From: Hwanghaeella sp964350445
Lineage (GTDB): Bacteria > Pseudomonadota > Alphaproteobacteria > UBA8366 > Aestuariispiraceae
NCBI GenBank assembly: GCA_964350445.1
Contig: CAYGKA010000011.1
Span: forward strand, 30,070 to 94,069
Direction of reading: 5' to 3'
Length of the DNA: 64,000 nt
Made by a program: the position numbers and the translations under genes. The number at the start of each line of letters is the position of its first letter. Within the stretch, counting starts at the first letter, position 1. The notes beneath the pieces were generated by a model. That model was not told where the DNA came from. It made no database searches and worked only from the letters and a program-made list of their open reading frames with translations. Of the stretch, positions 42,997-51,862 are shown one piece after another.

Positions 42997-43827
42997 TTAA
43001 ACCAGAGCCTTTCGCAATCGTGCGGAGATGATGTCGATCACGGAAACGACGATGACCACAACGAGAATGATCGCTCCCGCCTTGTCGTATTGGAAGCTGC
43101 GGAAGGACTCGTAGAAGGTGAAACCGATCCCACCCGCCCCGACGATCCCGAGCACCGTCGCCGACCGCACCAGGGTTTCGAATCGATAGAGCGAAAAACT
43201 CGACCAAAGGGGAAGAACTTGCGGGATCACACCATAGATAATTTCCTGTACGCGACTTGCCCCGGTCGAACGGATCCCTTCCACCGGGCGGCTATCAATC
43301 GCCTCGACAGCTTCCGAGAACAGCTTCGAGATGATACCGAGATTGTGGATGAACAGCGCCATGACGCCGGCGAAAGGCCCCAAACCAACCGCGGCAACAA
43401 AGAGAATCGCGAAAACCAGCTCATTGATTGCTCGACAGGCATCCATCATCCGCCGCATCGGTTGCACGACCCAAATCGGTGAGATGTTGCTGGAACACAG
43501 CAAGGCGGCCGGGATGCCGAACAAAATCGACAGGAAGGTCCCCCAGAGAGCGATCTGAACGGTTTCCAGCATCTTCAGAAGATACATTTCCAGATCCAGG
43601 AAGTTCGGCTTCAGGAAATCACTGATGAACGTCGCCATATTTCCGGCATCGCTGATCAGGAACGTCCAATTGTTGACCTCCGCTGGATAGTAGGAGAACC
43701 CCAAAAGCGCCGCGATGAAGCTGACGATCCCCATCTTCACGAGGAAGCTTTTCATGTCCGGTTTCAGTTGTTCCTGAATTGCCGGCGACAGGACGGTGGC
43801 GGATCGATCTAGTTCGGTCGTGGTCAT
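42997..43827 (-). CDS. phnE: Phosphonate-type ABC transporter permease PhnE
   Basis: 276 residues with about five to six membrane helices (MGIVSFIAALLGFSYY, VQIALWGTFLSILFGIPAALL, AILFVAAVGLGPFAGVMALF). The EAA-type loop includes EGIRSTGASRVQEIIYGVIPQVLP, and the family ending has VGAGGIGFTFYESFRSF. It forms the channel for phosphonate or phosphate esters bound by PhnD. The ATG at 43827 is preceded by GGTGACCCC. It is third in phnC-phnD-phnE, separated from phnD by a strong hairpin. Confidence 0.86.
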   Translation of the reverse strand: MTTTELDRSATVLSPAIQEQLKPDMKSFLVKMGIVSFIAALLGFSYYPAEVNNWTFLISDAGNMATFISDFLKPNFLDLEMYLLKMLETVQIALWGTFLSILFGIPAALLCSSNISPIWVVQPMRRMMDACRAINELVFAILFVAAVGLGPFAGVMALFIHNLGIISKLFSEAVEAIDSRPVEGIRSTGASRVQEIIYGVIPQVLPLWSSFSLYRFETLVRSATVLGIVGAGGIGFTFYESFRSFQYDKAGAIILVVVIVVSVIDIISARLRKALV

Positions 43828-43864
43828 GGGGTCACCGCATTTCTGAAAAGGAACGGACAAAAGA

Positions 43865-43893
43865 ATCGGGGGCTCCGCGATGGAGCCCCCGAT
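43865..43893 (-). terminator. Intercistronic hairpin between phnD and phnE
   Basis: A perfect 12-bp stem (43865-43876 with 43882-43893) around a 5-base loop, followed on the minus strand by TCTTTTG. It lies 14 bases after the phnD stop and should terminate or protect most phnD transcripts. Confidence 0.7.
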
Positions 43894-43906
43894 ACAGCCT
43901 ATCGAC

Positions 43907-44926
43907 TTAGTAGCCGGCCGGGCCGACGATCTTGGAATAGGCCTGCAGTTCGGCCAGTTCCTTTTCGGCCGCCGCGACGGCTGCCTTCTTCTCGTCATCG
44001 GAAAGCTTGTCGTTGTTCTGGGCCTTCAGTTTCGCCTTGAAGGCTTCGATCTGACGGACATCCAGCAACTGCGCATTGGAAGAGGCCAGGAACGGACCCC
44101 ACCCGTCGGAGACATTCGCCAGGACTTCACGCTCGTGCTTGACCTTGGCGACATCACCGAAACGGCCGTACTGCATGAAGAAGAAATAGATCTTCTCCTT
44201 GGCGACCTGCGGCAGTTCCTTCCGCCAAACGATCGGGTCGGACGGGATCATCGGCGAACGCCAGATTTCCTTGATGTTTGCGGCGGCTTCCGGGTTGGTC
44301 TTGCCGAGGCGCGCATAGATGGACTCGGTGTTGTTGGTCGCAACGTCCACCTTCTCATTGGCGACGGCCATCGCGTTGCCTTCATGGTTGGAACTGACCA
44401 CGCGCTTGAAGCACTCTTCCGGCGTCTTGTTGTTGAGCGCCCAGACATAGTAGCCGGGGATCGCGAAACCCGACGTGGAATTCGGGTCGCCGTTGCCGAA
44501 GGTCAGCGTCTTGTCGCATTTCAGGACGTCGTCCAGGCTGTTGATGCCGCTGTCCTTATGCGTGATCAGCAGGGAGTGATAGCCTTTGGAGCCGTCATCC
44601 TTGATGGTTTGCGCGAAAACTTCGCCGCCGGCGCGGTCGACCGCCGCGATCGCCGACTTGTTGCCGAACCAGGCCACGTCGACTTTGCCGAAACGCATGC
44701 CTTCAATGACGCCCGCATAGTCGCTGGCGAAGAACGGCTTCACCTCGACACCGAGGGTCTTGGACATGTCTTCCAGGAACGGACCGAAGCTGGCCTCCAG
44801 CGCGGAGGATGATTCCGTGGAAATAATGCCGAAATTGAGCTGCTTCGGCATATCTTCGGCCAAAGCGGCCGTCGCCGTCATGCCCGCAGCGGCGATCGTG
44901 GCCGCGGCAAAGAGTTTCTTGAACAT
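43907..44926 (-). CDS. phnD: Phosphonate-type ABC transporter substrate-binding protein PhnD
   Basis: 339 residues with a signal peptide (MFKKLFAAATIAAAGMTATAALA). The mature protein opens NFGIISTESSSAL and has the pocket segments DVAWFGNKSA, TFGNGDPNSTSGFAIPGYY and SSNHEGNAMAVANEKVDVATN of the PhnD/PtxB family. It binds phosphonates, or phosphite or phosphate esters, in the periplasm. The ATG at 44926 follows GGAGTG. There is no C-P lyase or phosphonatase gene in the window, so the substrate's fate is not visible. Confidence 0.87.
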   Translation of the reverse strand: MFKKLFAAATIAAAGMTATAALAEDMPKQLNFGIISTESSSALEASFGPFLEDMSKTLGVEVKPFFASDYAGVIEGMRFGKVDVAWFGNKSAIAAVDRAGGEVFAQTIKDDGSKGYHSLLITHKDSGINSLDDVLKCDKTLTFGNGDPNSTSGFAIPGYYVWALNNKTPEECFKRVVSSNHEGNAMAVANEKVDVATNNTESIYARLGKTNPEAAANIKEIWRSPMIPSDPIVWRKELPQVAKEKIYFFFMQYGRFGDVAKVKHEREVLANVSDGWGPFLASSNAQLLDVRQIEAFKAKLKAQNNDKLSDDEKKAAVAAAEKELAELQAYSKIVGPAGY

Positions 44927-45003
44927 GGTAATGACACTCCCTTCCAAGTGTGGATGTAAATGAACGGATACTTACGCTTGCGGCTTCCGGCCTTTTCCAG
45001 TGG

Positions 45004-45861
45004 TCAGGAAGCCACGGCAACGGGTCTCAGATGCCGGGGAGCGCGGTGGTCCGCCGCGACTTCCTCGTCATCCGCCGGACGCGCGTCCTTGACGAGATCC
45101 AAGCCCTCGACGCCGTACAGGCTGGCAATGTCCTCCGGCGTGATGCCCTCGGTCGTTCCGTCATAGGCGACGGCGCCGTCCTTGAGGGCGATGATCCGGC
45201 GGCAATGTTTGAAGGCGTGATCGATCTGATGCAGAGACACGACCACCGTCACGCCGTCCTCTCGATTGATCGCGCTGAGGGTTTCCATCACGCTTTCGGC
45301 AGACGCAGGGTCCAGGGACGCGATCGGTTCGTCCGCCAGGATCAGCCGTGCTTCCTGCGTCAGGGCCCGTGCGATGGCCCCTCGCTGCTGTTGACCGCCC
45401 GACAGGGTGGAAGCGCGCTGGCGTGCCTTATCGGCCATGCCGACGCGTTCCAGGGCCTTCAGAGCCTTGATACGGTCGCTTTCCGGGAACAGGCCCAGCA
45501 GGCCGCGCCATTTCGGGATGCGCCCCAAACGGCCGACCAGGACATTCGTCAACAGAGAGAGGCGGGTCACAAGATTGAACTGTTGGAAGATCACGCCGAC
45601 ATGGGACCGCAAGGCGCGCTGCGCCGGCAGGCGCTTACCCCCCGATTGCGTGACCTGCCCGAAAAGCGAGATACGGCCGACGCCCGTGTCAGCCATTTCG
45701 AGGCCGCATATCGTCCTCAAGAGAGTGGATTTTCCGGACCCGGACGCCCCGATCAAGGCGACCATCTCGCCCTCGGCGATCGTCACATTGATGTCGTTCA
45801 ATACGACCGGACCACGTCCGAAACGCTTATTGACGGACCTAACCTCGACGATGTTCGTCAT
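45004..45861 (-). CDS. phnC: Phosphonate-type ABC transporter ATP-binding protein PhnC
   Basis: 285 residues. Walker A GASGSGKSTLL, PhnC-type Q-loop FQQFNLVTRLSLLTNVLVGRLG, signature LSGGQQQRGAIARAL, Walker B LILADEPIASLD and switch VSLHQIDHA identify the ATPase of the phosphonate importer. It is first in the phnCDE unit; phnD starts 77 bases later. About 35 residues at the C-terminus are charged and variable. A Pho-box-like pair of repeats lies some 150 bases upstream, in uncertain orientation. Confidence 0.87.
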   Translation of the reverse strand: MTNIVEVRSVNKRFGRGPVVLNDINVTIAEGEMVALIGASGSGKSTLLRTICGLEMADTGVGRISLFGQVTQSGGKRLPAQRALRSHVGVIFQQFNLVTRLSLLTNVLVGRLGRIPKWRGLLGLFPESDRIKALKALERVGMADKARQRASTLSGGQQQRGAIARALTQEARLILADEPIASLDPASAESVMETLSAINREDGVTVVVSLHQIDHAFKHCRRIIALKDGAVAYDGTTEGITPEDIASLYGVEGLDLVKDARPADDEEVAADHRAPRHLRPVAVAS

Positions 45862-46091
45862 ACTGACCCCGATACCTGAGAAAAACCAACCGCCTGCGCG
45901 AGGGCCGGTTCTTGCGGCCGCTTGCTGCGCTTAGGGGGCGACCCGCCGCAGCCCTTCGGCGCAACGGATCAACAGGTTCTCGGATACACGGTGGAGGTGA
46001 CCCATCCGTTACCGGGGTGTTACGAATTTATTGCGATGCGGATGAATGCCAAAAATCGTCCGGTGCGGTGCACGGCGATCGCTTGCAGGCG

Positions 46092-47420
46092 TCAATCGCC
46101 GTCCGGGGTCCGGTCCCGGCGCAACTTGTTCCAATACTCGAGCCGTTTCCGAATCTCGCGCTCGAAACCGCGTTCCACCGGGTTATACAGATTCTGACGG
46201 GCCATCTGATCGGGGAAATAGTCCTGGCCTGAGAAGCCTTCCGGCTGATCATGGTCATAGGCATACCCCTCGCCATAGCCGATTTCCTTCATCAGCTTGG
46301 TGGGCGCGTTCAGGATGTGTTTGGGCGGTGCCAGCGACCCGGTTTCTTTCGCCACCCGTTTCGCTGCGCTGAAAGCCTTATAGGCCGCGTTTGATTTCGG
46401 TGCCGTCGCCAGGTAGATGACGACCTGGACCAATGCCAGCTCGCCCTCGGGCGATCCCAGCCGCTCGAACGTATCCCACCCGGCAAGCGCCTGGACGGCG
46501 GCATTCGGGTCCGCGAGGCCGATATCCTCATAGGCGAAACGGACAAGCCGTCGGGCGATGTATAGGGGGTCTTCGCCCCCAATCAGCATGCGCCCGAACC
46601 AATAAAGGGCTGCGTCACAGTCGGAACCGCGCAAGGATTTGTGCAGCGCGCTGATCAGATTGTAATGACTTTCCTGCGACTTGTCGTAGACCGGCATGCG
46701 CCGTTGAACGATGGTCAGCAGTTCCTCCGGCGTCATCTTCTTCGACAGGCCGGTATTGAACAGGGCTTCCGCCATGTTCAACAGATACCGCCCATCCCCA
46801 TCCGCCATGGCCACGACGGCGGCTCGGGCATCGACGTCCAGCGGCAGGCTGCGTCCCTCCTCCGCCTCCGCCCGCGCCAACAGGCCGGCCAGCGCCGTCG
46901 CATCCAGCCGGTTCAAAACGAAGACCTGGCAGCGTGACAGCAAGGCCGCATTCAATTCGAAACTGGGGTTTTCCGTGGTGGCGCCGACTAGCACGACCGT
47001 GCCGTCTTCCACATAGGGCAGGAAACCGTCCTGCTGAGCCCTGTTGAACCGGTGGATTTCGTCCACAAAGAGGAGCGTCCCCTGGCCGCCTACCCGCCGC
47101 TCACGCGCCCTTTCGAACACTTGTCGAAGATCGGCAACGCCGGAGAAGACGGCCGAAAGCGGCTCGAACGCCAAATCGGTCACATCGGCCAGCAGGCGGG
47201 CGATCGTCGTCTTGCCGCAGCCCGGTCCTCCCCAAAGGATGATGGAAGTCAGACGGCCCTGGTTCACCATCCGGCGAAGCGGTCCTTCCGGACCCAGCAA
47301 GTGATCCTGCCCGACGACGTCATCCAGGGTTTTGGGCCGCAGGCGGTCCGCCAGAGGCCGGGGCGCCAGGTCGCCGAATAAGCCGGGCCCTTCACCGGAA
47401 GATGCCGGCTTGCGGGCCAC
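46092..47420 (-). CDS. rarA: Replication-associated recombination protein A (RarA/MgsA AAA ATPase)
   Basis: 442 residues from a GTG with GGAGG nine bases upstream. The AAA core has Walker A GGPGCGKTT, Walker B TLLFVDEIHRFN and sensor 1 GATTENPSFELN, and the C-terminal MgsA tetramerisation domain (LGSPEGELALVQVVIYLATAPKSN) is present. RarA acts at stalled replication forks with the clamp-loader machinery. It starts one base after the stop of the degQ-like gene, so the two are cotranscribed. Confidence 0.92.
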   Translation of the reverse strand: MARKPASSGEGPGLFGDLAPRPLADRLRPKTLDDVVGQDHLLGPEGPLRRMVNQGRLTSIILWGGPGCGKTTIARLLADVTDLAFEPLSAVFSGVADLRQVFERARERRVGGQGTLLFVDEIHRFNRAQQDGFLPYVEDGTVVLVGATTENPSFELNAALLSRCQVFVLNRLDATALAGLLARAEAEEGRSLPLDVDARAAVVAMADGDGRYLLNMAEALFNTGLSKKMTPEELLTIVQRRMPVYDKSQESHYNLISALHKSLRGSDCDAALYWFGRMLIGGEDPLYIARRLVRFAYEDIGLADPNAAVQALAGWDTFERLGSPEGELALVQVVIYLATAPKSNAAYKAFSAAKRVAKETGSLAPPKHILNAPTKLMKEIGYGEGYAYDHDQPEGFSGQDYFPDQMARQNLYNPVERGFEREIRKRLEYWNKLRRDRTPDGD

Positions 47421-47421
47421 G

Positions 47422-48858
47422 TCAGCGAACCTCCAAGACCAGCCGCTCGCCCTGGCGGTTCAGCACGACCAGCCATTCAGGCGGACCATCCTCGACAATC
47501 GCGACCAACTGCGAGACCAGCGAGATTTCCTCGCCATTGACTTCGGTGATGATGTCCAGTGGCCGGATCCCAACACGGTGCGCGACCGAGCCGCGCTGTA
47601 CGCCCTCGACGATCACGCCGGTCAAATCCGTCGGGATGCCCAGTTCATCGGCGACGCGGGGTGACAGGTTCACCACACGGATGCCGGAAATCGGGAAATT
47701 CCCGACGATATCGGTGCGGTCCCTGGGCGGCACCTCGGGCGGGGCCATGAGGGAGAAGTCCATTTTGACGGGCTTGCCGTCGCGCAGAGCGGTAATCGAG
47801 GTCGTGCCCCCCAGTTCGCGGGTGGCGAAGAAGAACCGGAGCCCTTGCCCGTCATCCACCGGCCGACCTTCCACCTCGACGATGATATCGCCCCGCTCGA
47901 GACCAGCATCCGCCGCAGGCCCCGTCGGGTGGACATTCTCGACAATAACGCCGCCGGGGGTTTCCAGGCCCAGTGCATCGGATATTTCCGCATCGACATC
48001 ACGGCCCGAGAATCCGAGCCACGGCCGGATCAAGGGCTCTCCCGCGATGGCGCTGGAGACGACGCGGCGCACCATATTCGACGGGACAGCGAAACCGATT
48101 CCCTGCGATCCGCCGGATTTCGAAAAAATCGCCGTATTGATCCCCACGAGGCGCCCTTTAACATCCACGAGCGCCCCGCCGGAATTGCCGGGATTGATCG
48201 CGGCGTCGGTTTGTATGAAAGACCGGAAATCGGTGATTCCAACGGATGTTCGCGCCAGGCCGGATACGATCCCACTGGTCACAGTCTGCCCAACGCCGAA
48301 TGGGTTTCCGATGGCCAAGACAAGGTCTCCGACTTCAAGATCGTCGGAATCCCCGAACACGACGATCGGCAACTCTCCTTTCGGCTCTTGGAGTTTGAGG
48401 ACGGCTATATCAGTCCGTTCGTCGCTCAACAGGATATCCGCGGCGAATTCCCGCTTGTCGGTCAGTACCACCTTGATTTCATCCGCACCACGAATGACGT
48501 GGTGATTGGTCACGATGATTCCGTCCGGGCGCAGAATAACGCCGGAACCAAGGGAATTTTCGACCCTTTCCCGGCTAGGCCCGATCGAAAAGGGGAAAGT
48601 TTCCCCGAAAAAGCGCCGAAAGAAGGGATCGTCGAAAAGCCGGTTTCCCTGCTGCCGGACGACTTTGCTGGTGTAGATATTGACCACGGCCGGTGATGTC
48701 GCGCGGACAAGCGGTGCAAAGGACAGCGTGATTTCCTGATCGTTCTCGGGAACCTGCTTCGCGAGGACCGCATTGCACAGGCCAAGCGCCACGGCGAAGG
48801 CCAACAGCGCACCAAATGCCTTCGACAAGTGAGGCGGTTTTTTCTGAGACGTCATCAT
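47422..48858 (-). CDS. degQ: Do/DegQ-family periplasmic serine protease
   Basis: 478 residues with a signal peptide (AFGALLAFAVALGLCNAVLA). The trypsin-like triad is His120 (TNHHVIRG), Asp150 (DERTDIAVLKL) and Ser226 (NPGNSGGALVD). Two PDZ domains follow (about 290-385, DAGLERGDIIVEVEGRPV, and 400-478, VAHRVGIRPLDIITEVNG). It degrades or refolds misfolded envelope proteins. The name DegQ versus DegP is not decided by sequence here. rarA follows directly. Confidence 0.9.
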   Translation of the reverse strand: MMTSQKKPPHLSKAFGALLAFAVALGLCNAVLAKQVPENDQEITLSFAPLVRATSPAVVNIYTSKVVRQQGNRLFDDPFFRRFFGETFPFSIGPSRERVENSLGSGVILRPDGIIVTNHHVIRGADEIKVVLTDKREFAADILLSDERTDIAVLKLQEPKGELPIVVFGDSDDLEVGDLVLAIGNPFGVGQTVTSGIVSGLARTSVGITDFRSFIQTDAAINPGNSGGALVDVKGRLVGINTAIFSKSGGSQGIGFAVPSNMVRRVVSSAIAGEPLIRPWLGFSGRDVDAEISDALGLETPGGVIVENVHPTGPAADAGLERGDIIVEVEGRPVDDGQGLRFFFATRELGGTTSITALRDGKPVKMDFSLMAPPEVPPRDRTDIVGNFPISGIRVVNLSPRVADELGIPTDLTGVIVEGVQRGSVAHRVGIRPLDIITEVNGEEISLVSQLVAIVEDGPPEWLVVLNRQGERLVLEVR

Positions 48859-48964
48859 GCGGGTATCCTAGCGACCGGATGTCCTTGTTTAAAGATGGCG
48901 ATCATGGCCCGGGATGAAAGCTCCAAGGCCCATTTTGGAGTACCAACCCTGGCGGAAAATGAAA

Positions 48965-48994
48965 ACGCCCCGCAGGTATGTCCATGCGGGGCGT
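48965..48994 (-). terminator. Rho-independent terminator of the ribosomal superoperon
   Basis: A perfect 10-bp stem (48965-48974 with 48985-48994) with a 10-base loop; on the minus strand it is followed by TTTTCATTTT. It lies 45 bases after rplQ and closes the long ribosomal unit. Confidence 0.85.
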
Positions 48995-49039
48995 CTTACT
49001 GTCACTCAATGCCAGGGTGACATGTCTTTCAAGGCGGGA

Positions 49040-49462
49040 TTATTCCTCGCCTTCGTCCATTTCGACGACCTGGACCGGACCTGAATCCTGACCCTTGGCG
49101 TCTTCATCGCGGTCAACCAGTTCGATGATGGCCATCGGAGCGCTGTCGCCGTAACGGAAGCCGGCCTTCAGAACGCGGGTGTAGCCGCCGGGACGATCCT
49201 GATAACGATCGGCCAGCCCGTCGAACAGCTTCGCAACCATCGCATCGTCGCGCAGCTGGGCGAAGGCCTGACGGCGGCGGTGAAGGCCGCCCTTCTTGCC
49301 AAGCGTGATAAGACGGTCCGCGACGCGGCGCAGTTCTTTCGCCTTCGGCAGGGTCGTCTTGATTTGTTCGTGTTTGATCAGCGCATTCGCCATATTGGCG
49401 AACATTGCCTTACGATGGGAGGCCGTGCGGTTAAGCTTCCGGCCATGCATACCGTGACGCAT
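49040..49462 (-). CDS. rplQ: 50S ribosomal protein L17
   Basis: 140 residues, starting MRHGMHGRKLNRTASHRKAMF as in all bacterial L17; the C-terminal 20 residues are acidic. It sits near the exit tunnel of the large subunit. GGAGAAAAGTAA precedes the ATG. It is the last gene of the rpsM-rpsK-rpoA-rplQ unit, ahead of a strong terminator. Confidence 0.96.
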   Translation of the reverse strand: MRHGMHGRKLNRTASHRKAMFANMANALIKHEQIKTTLPKAKELRRVADRLITLGKKGGLHRRRQAFAQLRDDAMVAKLFDGLADRYQDRPGGYTRVLKAGFRYGDSAPMAIIELVDRDEDAKGQDSGPVQVVEMDEGEE

Positions 49463-49577
49463 TTACTTTTCTCCTGGTCTTCTTTGCTCAATAACCGTCG
49501 GTCGCCTGTTATTGCTTTTCGTGGCTACAGCCGACGGTGGAGATTAATGGGTCAAGCCGTTTGCCGGCCCGCCCGCC

Positions 49578-50615
49578 TTAGAACGGCTCTTCGAGCCGCT
49601 TCGCCAAATCCTCGATGTTTTCCGGGGGCCAGGCAGGAATTTCCATGCCAAGCGCCAAGCCCATCTGGGTCAGGACTTCTTTGATTTCGTTCAGCGACTT
49701 GCGGCCGAAGTTCGGGGTCCGGAGCATTTCCGATTCCGTCTTCTGAACCAGGTCGCCGATATAGACGATATTGTCGTTCTTCAGGCAATTCGCCGAGCGA
49801 ACGCTGAGTTCCAACTCGTCCACCTTGCGGAGCAGGTTCCGGTTGAACGGCAGCTCGGAGGCCTTCTCTTCTTCGACGCGCTGCTGCGGCTCTTCGAAGT
49901 TGATGAAGATCTGCAACTGGTCCTGCATGATGCGTGCGGCAAGCGCCGTCGCATCTTCCGGGGTTACCGCACCGTTGGTCTCGATCGCCATGCTCAGCTT
50001 GTCATAGTCCGTGACCTGGCCGACGCGGGTATTTTCCACTTTGTACGACACTTTGCGAACCGGGCTGAAGATCGAGTCGACCGGGATCAGGCCGATCGGC
50101 GCATCTTCCGGACGGTTTTGGGAAGCCGGGACATAGCCCTTGCCGTTGGCGACCGTGAACTCGACATTGAGCGCGGCACCCTTGTCGAGCGTGCAGATGA
50201 CCAGATCCGGGTTCATGACTTCAATGTCGTGACCGGTTTCGATCATGCCCGCGGTGACTTCAGCCGGCCCCTGAACGGACAAACGCATGCGCTTGGGCCC
50301 GTCGCCGTGCATACGCAGCGCCAAGGCCTTGACGTTCAAAACGATGTCGGTGACGTCTTCGCGGACACCCGGGATCGACGAGAATTCATGCAGAACGCCT
50401 TCGATCTGCAGGGACGTAACAGCAGCCCCCTGCAGGGAGGACAGGAGAATGCGACGAAGCGCATTGCCAAGCGTCATGCCGAAGCCGCGTTCCAGCGGAT
50501 CTGCTACGACGGTGGCGATACGGTTCGGGTCGACGCCAGGCGTAACTTCCAACTTCTTCGGCTTAATCAAGGATTGCCAGTTTCGCTGAACACTCGCCAG
50601 GGAGGTATCGCTCAT
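49578..50615 (-). CDS. rpoA: DNA-directed RNA polymerase subunit alpha
   Basis: 345 residues. The N-terminal domain for dimerisation and beta/beta-prime docking (ERGFGMTLGNALRRILLSSLQG) and the C-terminal domain for UP-element and activator contact (ELSVRSANCLKNDNIVYIGDL, RTPNFGRKSLNEIKEVL) are both intact. It nucleates assembly of RNA polymerase. It lies between rpsK and rplQ, the standard alpha-operon position. Confidence 0.97.
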   Translation of the reverse strand: MSDTSLASVQRNWQSLIKPKKLEVTPGVDPNRIATVVADPLERGFGMTLGNALRRILLSSLQGAAVTSLQIEGVLHEFSSIPGVREDVTDIVLNVKALALRMHGDGPKRMRLSVQGPAEVTAGMIETGHDIEVMNPDLVICTLDKGAALNVEFTVANGKGYVPASQNRPEDAPIGLIPVDSIFSPVRKVSYKVENTRVGQVTDYDKLSMAIETNGAVTPEDATALAARIMQDQLQIFINFEEPQQRVEEEKASELPFNRNLLRKVDELELSVRSANCLKNDNIVYIGDLVQKTESEMLRTPNFGRKSLNEIKEVLTQMGLALGMEIPAWPPENIEDLAKRLEEPF

Positions 50616-50775
50616 TCTTATGTCACCGGCCGGAAAGCCGGCGTCCCTTCTTAAGTCTTGCTTTCAGATCTACCCGTTTAGGCCGAACCGGACCGCAGTG
50701 AAAACGTCTGCACGCCGGCTGACCGCCTGCAGGCGATCGACCAGCCCGCCGGTTACCCGACGAGCATTCGAATGA

Positions 50776-51162
50776 TTAAACGCGACGGCGCTTGCGCGGA
50801 CGGCAGCCGTTATGCGGGATCGGCGTGACGTCCTTGATCGCGGTGATCGTGAAACCGACGGACTGCAACGCACGCAGCGCAGATTCGCGACCCGAACCGG
50901 GGCCCTTCACGTTCACTTCCAAGGTTTTCATGCCGTGGTCGGCTGCCTTCTTGCCGGCGTCTTCAGCGGCGATCTGCGCGGCATAGGGCGTCGATTTACG
51001 GCTACCCTTGAAACCCTGCATACCGGCACTGGACCAGGAAATGGCATTACCCTGCACGTCGGTAATGGTGATCATCGTGTTGTTGAACGACGCGTTCACA
51101 TGGGCAATCCCAGAGGTGATGTTTTTCTTCTCGCGACGCTTACGAACGGGAGCGCGTGCCAT
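50776..51162 (-). CDS. rpsK: 30S ribosomal protein S11
   Basis: 128 residues from the ATG at 51162 (MARAPVRKRREKKN), four codons inside the longest frame; the shorter start matches the family. NNTMITITDVQGN and GPGSGRESALRAL are typical. S11 lies on the 30S platform near the decoding region. It is second in the alpha operon; rpoA starts 160 bases further on. Confidence 0.95.
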   Translation of the reverse strand: MARAPVRKRREKKNITSGIAHVNASFNNTMITITDVQGNAISWSSAGMQGFKGSRKSTPYAAQIAAEDAGKKAADHGMKTLEVNVKGPGSGRESALRALQSVGFTITAIKDVTPIPHNGCRPRKRRRV

Positions 51163-51235
51163 AGTCAGTTCCACCTATCATACGTGGGGCGGGCTTAGGG
51201 CCACCCCCGAACATTTTTTCCAAGAATAGAGACGA

Positions 51236-51604
51236 TTACTTCTTCTTACCGGCAATCGCCTTGGCCGGGCCCTTGCGGGTCCGTGCGTTGGTGTGGGTCC
51301 GCTGACCCCGGACCGGCAGGCCCTTACGGTGACGAAGACCACGGTAGCAACCAAGGTCCATGAGACGCTTGATATTCATCGCGACTTCACGGCGCAGATC
51401 GCCTTCCACCATGTGATCGCGGTCGATCACTTCGCGGATGCGGGCCACTTCGTCTTCACCCAGCGTGTTCACGCGGGTAGATTCATCGATACCGCAGGTT
51501 TTCAGGATTTGCTCTGACTTGTGGCGGCCGATCCCATGAATATAGGTCAGCGCGATCACAACCCGCTTATTGGTCGGGAGGTTAACACCCGCGATACGTG
51601 CCAT
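51236..51604 (-). CDS. rpsM: 30S ribosomal protein S13
   Basis: 122 residues, MARIAGVNLPTNKRVVIALTY start and the basic C-terminal tail that reaches the P-site tRNA (GQRTHTNARTRKGPAKAIAGKKK-type ending). It contacts the 50S subunit in an intersubunit bridge. It is first in the alpha operon and has its own promoter and leader within the 258-base gap before it. Confidence 0.96.
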   Translation of the reverse strand: MARIAGVNLPTNKRVVIALTYIHGIGRHKSEQILKTCGIDESTRVNTLGEDEVARIREVIDRDHMVEGDLRREVAMNIKRLMDLGCYRGLRHRKGLPVRGQRTHTNARTRKGPAKAIAGKKK

Positions 51605-51740
51605 CGTCTCAGTCCTCTACCAAAATTCCGCCGACATATGCCGAAAAAGCACAGTGGCGTCCTCGTTTCTAACGCGGGCCGCTGCGATCATGCCGAACTG
51701 GGAATAGTCCCTTACGGGAAATCTTCAATCGGCAACCGAA

Positions 51741-51758
51741 ATGTCACTTCCGTGACAT
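51741..51758 (-). promoter_or_regulatory. Leader hairpin upstream of rpsM
   Basis: ATGTCAC-4 bases-GTGACAT is a perfect 7-bp inverted repeat in the predicted 5' untranslated RNA, about 15-35 bases after the likely transcription start. It could stabilise the leader or be part of autoregulation; the equivalent E. coli leader is an S4 target but looks different. Confidence 0.45.
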
Positions 51759-51780
51759 ACAGCCATGCCGAAGCGCGCGG

Positions 51781-51808
51781 AGTATACGGAAACCCGTTCC
51801 TCTGTCAA
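51781..51808 (-). promoter_or_regulatory. Predicted sigma-70 promoter of the rpsM-rpsK-rpoA-rplQ operon
   Basis: On the minus strand TTGACA (51808-51803), 16 bases, TATACT (51786-51781) is close to consensus, 177 bases before rpsM. It separates the alpha operon from secY-adk upstream. Confidence 0.7.
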
Positions 51809-51862
51809 CGCCCCGGCCGAACCGAGAAGAAGATAATTTACGCCCTCGTCGACCTGATCCGC

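Noticed and set aside
45912..46232. Plus-strand ORFs in the phnC-rarA gap
   Set aside because: Arginine-rich, no ribosome site, and they run into rarA on the opposite strand; the 230-base gap holds no credible gene.
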